Shown piece by piece: positions 5,185 through 6,202 of a DNA stretch of 6,202 nt; within the stretch, counting starts at the first letter, position 1; each line of letters opens with the position of its first letter. Source of the stretch: Geoglobus sp. GTDB taxonomy: Archaea; Halobacteriota; Archaeoglobi; Archaeoglobales; Archaeoglobaceae. Made by a program: the position numbers and the translations under genes. The stretch is taken from assembly GCA_015523645.1 (NCBI GenBank), contig WAJY01000163.1, positions 1 to 6,202 of the forward strand. The letters run 5' to 3'. Under the pieces are notes generated by a model. That model saw only the letters and a list, made by a program, of their open reading frames with translations. It was not told where the DNA came from and did not search any database.

Positions 5185-5192
5185 TCACCTCC
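5185..5192 (-). promoter_or_regulatory. Ribosome binding site that decides the TTG start of the small partner
   Basis: GGAGGTGA, the full complement of the archaeal 16S 3' end, four bases before the TTG at 5180. Strongest such site in the window. Confidence 0.8.
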
Positions 5193-5359
5193 CTGCGATT
5201 AAATGTCTCAACCTCCTTCAAAAATCACCTATTAAAATGATAATTAATGTTATTCCAGAATTTTATGGTCTGATACATATATTGGTAAGGAAAATATGGG
5301 TCAGTTGCAATACTCTTAACTTTATAACCAGCTGATTTTAAAATAATTATCCTGCAACC

Positions 5360-5386
5360 ATGTAAAATGATTCTCAGAAATTACAT
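5360..5386. repeat. Inverted repeat, candidate operator
   Basis: ATGTAA (5360-5365) and TTACAT (5381-5386) are perfect 6-bp complementary arms 15 bases apart, giving arm centres 21 bases apart, about two helical turns. They sit between the two divergent promoters, upstream of the ribbon-helix-helix gene. Could be chance in AT-rich DNA. Confidence 0.3.
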
Positions 5387-5422
5387 CTGATCAAACTCGG
5401 AGAAATAAAAAGACCTTAAAGC

Positions 5423-5430
5423 TTATATTA
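5423..5430 (+). promoter_or_regulatory. TATA box of the ribbon-helix-helix gene
   Basis: TTATATTA, preceded by the purine-rich TTAAAGC as possible BRE, is centred 28 bases before the ATG at 5455. No ribosome binding site follows, so a leaderless mRNA is expected. Confidence 0.55.
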
Positions 5431-5454
5431 TATGACCCAGTTAGTTTTTCTATC

Positions 5455-6042
5455 ATGAATAAGGGCAAAGGCTACATCAGACTTGGAACATACATCTCCC
5501 GTGACTCTTACTATGCTTTAAAGGAGCTATGTGAAGTTTTCAGAAGTCAAACTAACGCCCTTGATTACGCCATTAGACTTCTTTATAATCTATACAAGAG
5601 CAAAACAAGAATTAATTTTGAAAACATAATTCTCAGAGAAGAAATAATTGATGGATTTGACTGTATTTTAATAACGAAAAAAAATTTTAGCAACTTAATT
5701 AGCAGGAATATGGACAAGTTTTATGACGAAGACTTTATCTATGCCCTTGCCAAAAACGTCTTGAAAAAACCTCCAGAAGAATCGGAAATAAATGAATTGG
5801 TTCAGACATTAAGAAAGATTTATGTTGATTCTGTAAGATGGTTCACAGAGATATCAATGTTCCAAACAAAAAATGGATATGAAATATCATTCCTACACAC
5901 AGAGAACGAGATCTATAGTGAATTTTTTGCAAAATACTTCACAAACTTCTTCTCAAAATTAGGCTTTGAGATAGATGACGTAGATATAGAGAAAAAATTT
6001 TTCTCAATAATATTAAAAGACGATATTAAAAATTACCTCTGA
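5455..6042 (+). CDS. Ribbon-helix-helix DNA-binding protein, likely transcriptional regulator
   Basis: A 195-residue protein. Residues 6-48 fit the MetJ/Arc ribbon-helix-helix pattern: strand GYIRLGTYIS, helix RDSYYALKELCEVFR, turn SQT, helix NALDYAIRLLYNLYK. Such proteins dimerise, with the paired strands reading the major groove. The remaining 145 residues (about 55-195) form an alpha/beta region rich in Phe, Tyr, Ile and charged residues, with no motif I know; it may sense a ligand or mediate oligomerisation. It is divergent from the symporter operon, which makes that operon and itself the likely targets (inference from position). Its base composition is unusual: lines counted by hand give about 20-30% G+C, against roughly 40-47% in the thymidylate synthase gene, which may mean recent acquisition or simply the amino-acid makeup. 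The ATG has no ribosome binding site but a TATA box 28 bases upstream, so it is probably leaderless. The stop lies at the foot of a hairpin shared with the convergent gene. Confidence 0.72.
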   Translation: MNKGKGYIRLGTYISRDSYYALKELCEVFRSQTNALDYAIRLLYNLYKSKTRINFENIILREEIIDGFDCILITKKNFSNLISRNMDKFYDEDFIYALAKNVLKKPPEESEINELVQTLRKIYVDSVRWFTEISMFQTKNGYEISFLHTENEIYSEFFAKYFTNFFSKLGFEIDDVDIEKKFFSIILKDDIKNYL

Positions 6043-6062
6043 ATTTCAACTCTTTGAAATTC
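6041..6062. terminator. Perfect hairpin across convergent gene ends, possible bidirectional terminator
   Basis: GAATTTCAA (6041-6049) and TTGAAATTC (6054-6062) are perfectly complementary around a CTCT loop: a 9-bp stem with a four-base loop. Both stop codons (6040-6042 plus, 6046-6048 minus) lie in or at its left arm. The stem is AT-rich and no long T-run follows on either strand, so it is not a classical terminator; RNA 3'-end protection or a protein site are alternatives. Confidence 0.5.
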
Positions 6063-6202
6063 TGCATGGTAGTGCATTTATCTGTGGAGTTCCAAGCATC
6101 TTATCAAATGGCTCAAGACTGGTTAAAGTTTCAATATTTACCCCACCCATCCAAATCTTGTATGGATCTTTTGAATCCACCGTAAACCACTCAGGATACC
6201 AC
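6046..6202 (-). CDS. C-terminal end of an unrecognised protein, 5'-incomplete
   Basis: The minus strand is open from the window's right edge to a TGA at 6046-6048, giving 51 residues that start WYPEWFTVDSKDPYKIWMGG and end NALPCRISKS. The composition (Trp, Tyr, Pro, Gly and Met rich, with ordinary codon use) and the position convergent to the regulator gene, with only three bases between stops, support a real gene whose start lies outside the window. The other two minus-strand frames contain stops near the edge. The segment reads like the tail of a soluble enzyme, but I do not recognise the family and give no function. Confidence 0.6.
   Translation of the reverse strand, partial: WYPEWFTVDSKDPYKIWMGGVNIETLTSLEPFDKMLGTPQINALPCRISKS

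Larger units (their letters stand above)
5181..5454. promoter_or_regulatory. Divergent intergenic region between symporter operon and ribbon-helix-helix gene
   Basis: AT-rich, no gene seen. For the operon (minus strand) a TATA-like TTTTAATAG near 5230-5238 would start transcription at about 5208 and give a 28-base leader carrying the GGAGGTGA; AATATATG near 5277-5284 is an alternative with a longer leader. A second GGAGGT on the minus strand (5211-5216) has no usable start codon after it. Possible operator elements: an inverted repeat ATGTAA...TTACAT (5360-5386) and two copies of TATGnnnCAGTT (5295-5306 and 5430-5441), the second directly overlapping the region just past the TATA box of the ribbon-helix-helix gene. 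The operator assignments are inference. Confidence 0.45.

Noticed and set aside
5211..5216. Second GGAGGT on the minus strand, possibly for a leader peptide
   Set aside because: It is followed within a few bases by ATT TAA and no ATG, GTG or TTG at a proper distance opens a frame.
1..6202. CRISPR array, insertion sequence or defence system
   Set aside because: No regularly spaced repeats, terminal inverted repeats, transposase or nuclease motifs were seen.

Overview
The window looks like chromosomal DNA of a thermophilic archaeon. Protein similarity recalled from memory points loosely to the Archaeoglobales, but genus cannot be settled from this sequence. The archaeal signs are a tRNA gene with no encoded CCA, BRE/TATA-type promoters, GGAGGTGA-type ribosome binding sites at only some genes, and several genes whose TATA box lies so close to the ATG that the mRNA should be leaderless.

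Layout, left to right. (1) 1-509, minus: 3'-incomplete gene for a small GNAT acetyltransferase with a CxxC-bearing C-terminal extension. (2) 612-809, minus: 65-residue FCS/MYM-like zinc-finger protein. (3) 828-1322, minus: membrane-anchored exported protein of unknown function. (4) 1466-2746, minus: a double-length thymidylate-synthase-family protein built of two TS units. (5) 2832-2904, plus: tRNA-Gly(GCC), divergent from the TS gene. (6) 2910-3362, minus: unknown 150-residue protein ending against the tRNA trailer. (7) 3421-4908 and 4908-5180, minus: a sodium:solute symporter and, upstream and overlapping it by one base, its small two-helix partner. (8) 5455-6042, plus: an AT-rich gene for a ribbon-helix-helix protein, divergent from the symporter operon. 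(9) 6046-6202, minus: the C-terminal end of an unrecognised protein, converging on gene 8 with three bases between the stop codons and a perfect 9-bp hairpin across the junction.

Functional units. Only the symporter pair is clearly an operon; most other minus-strand genes appear to carry their own promoters. The ribbon-helix-helix protein is the obvious candidate regulator of the symporter operon because they share a 274-base divergent intergenic region. The TS gene and the tRNA share a short divergent promoter region with overlapping TATA elements.

The most notable object is the TS-like protein. The two halves align with each other at the phosphate-binding Arg-Arg pair, the PP-Cys region, the RSxD...N motif and the HIY motif. 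The N-terminal half has Ala where the catalytic Cys should be, while the C-terminal half is intact. Canonical TS is a dimer whose active sites borrow the Arg-Arg pair from the partner subunit, so this chain reads as a covalent pseudo-dimer with one working active site. That is inference from motifs and needs structural or biochemical proof.
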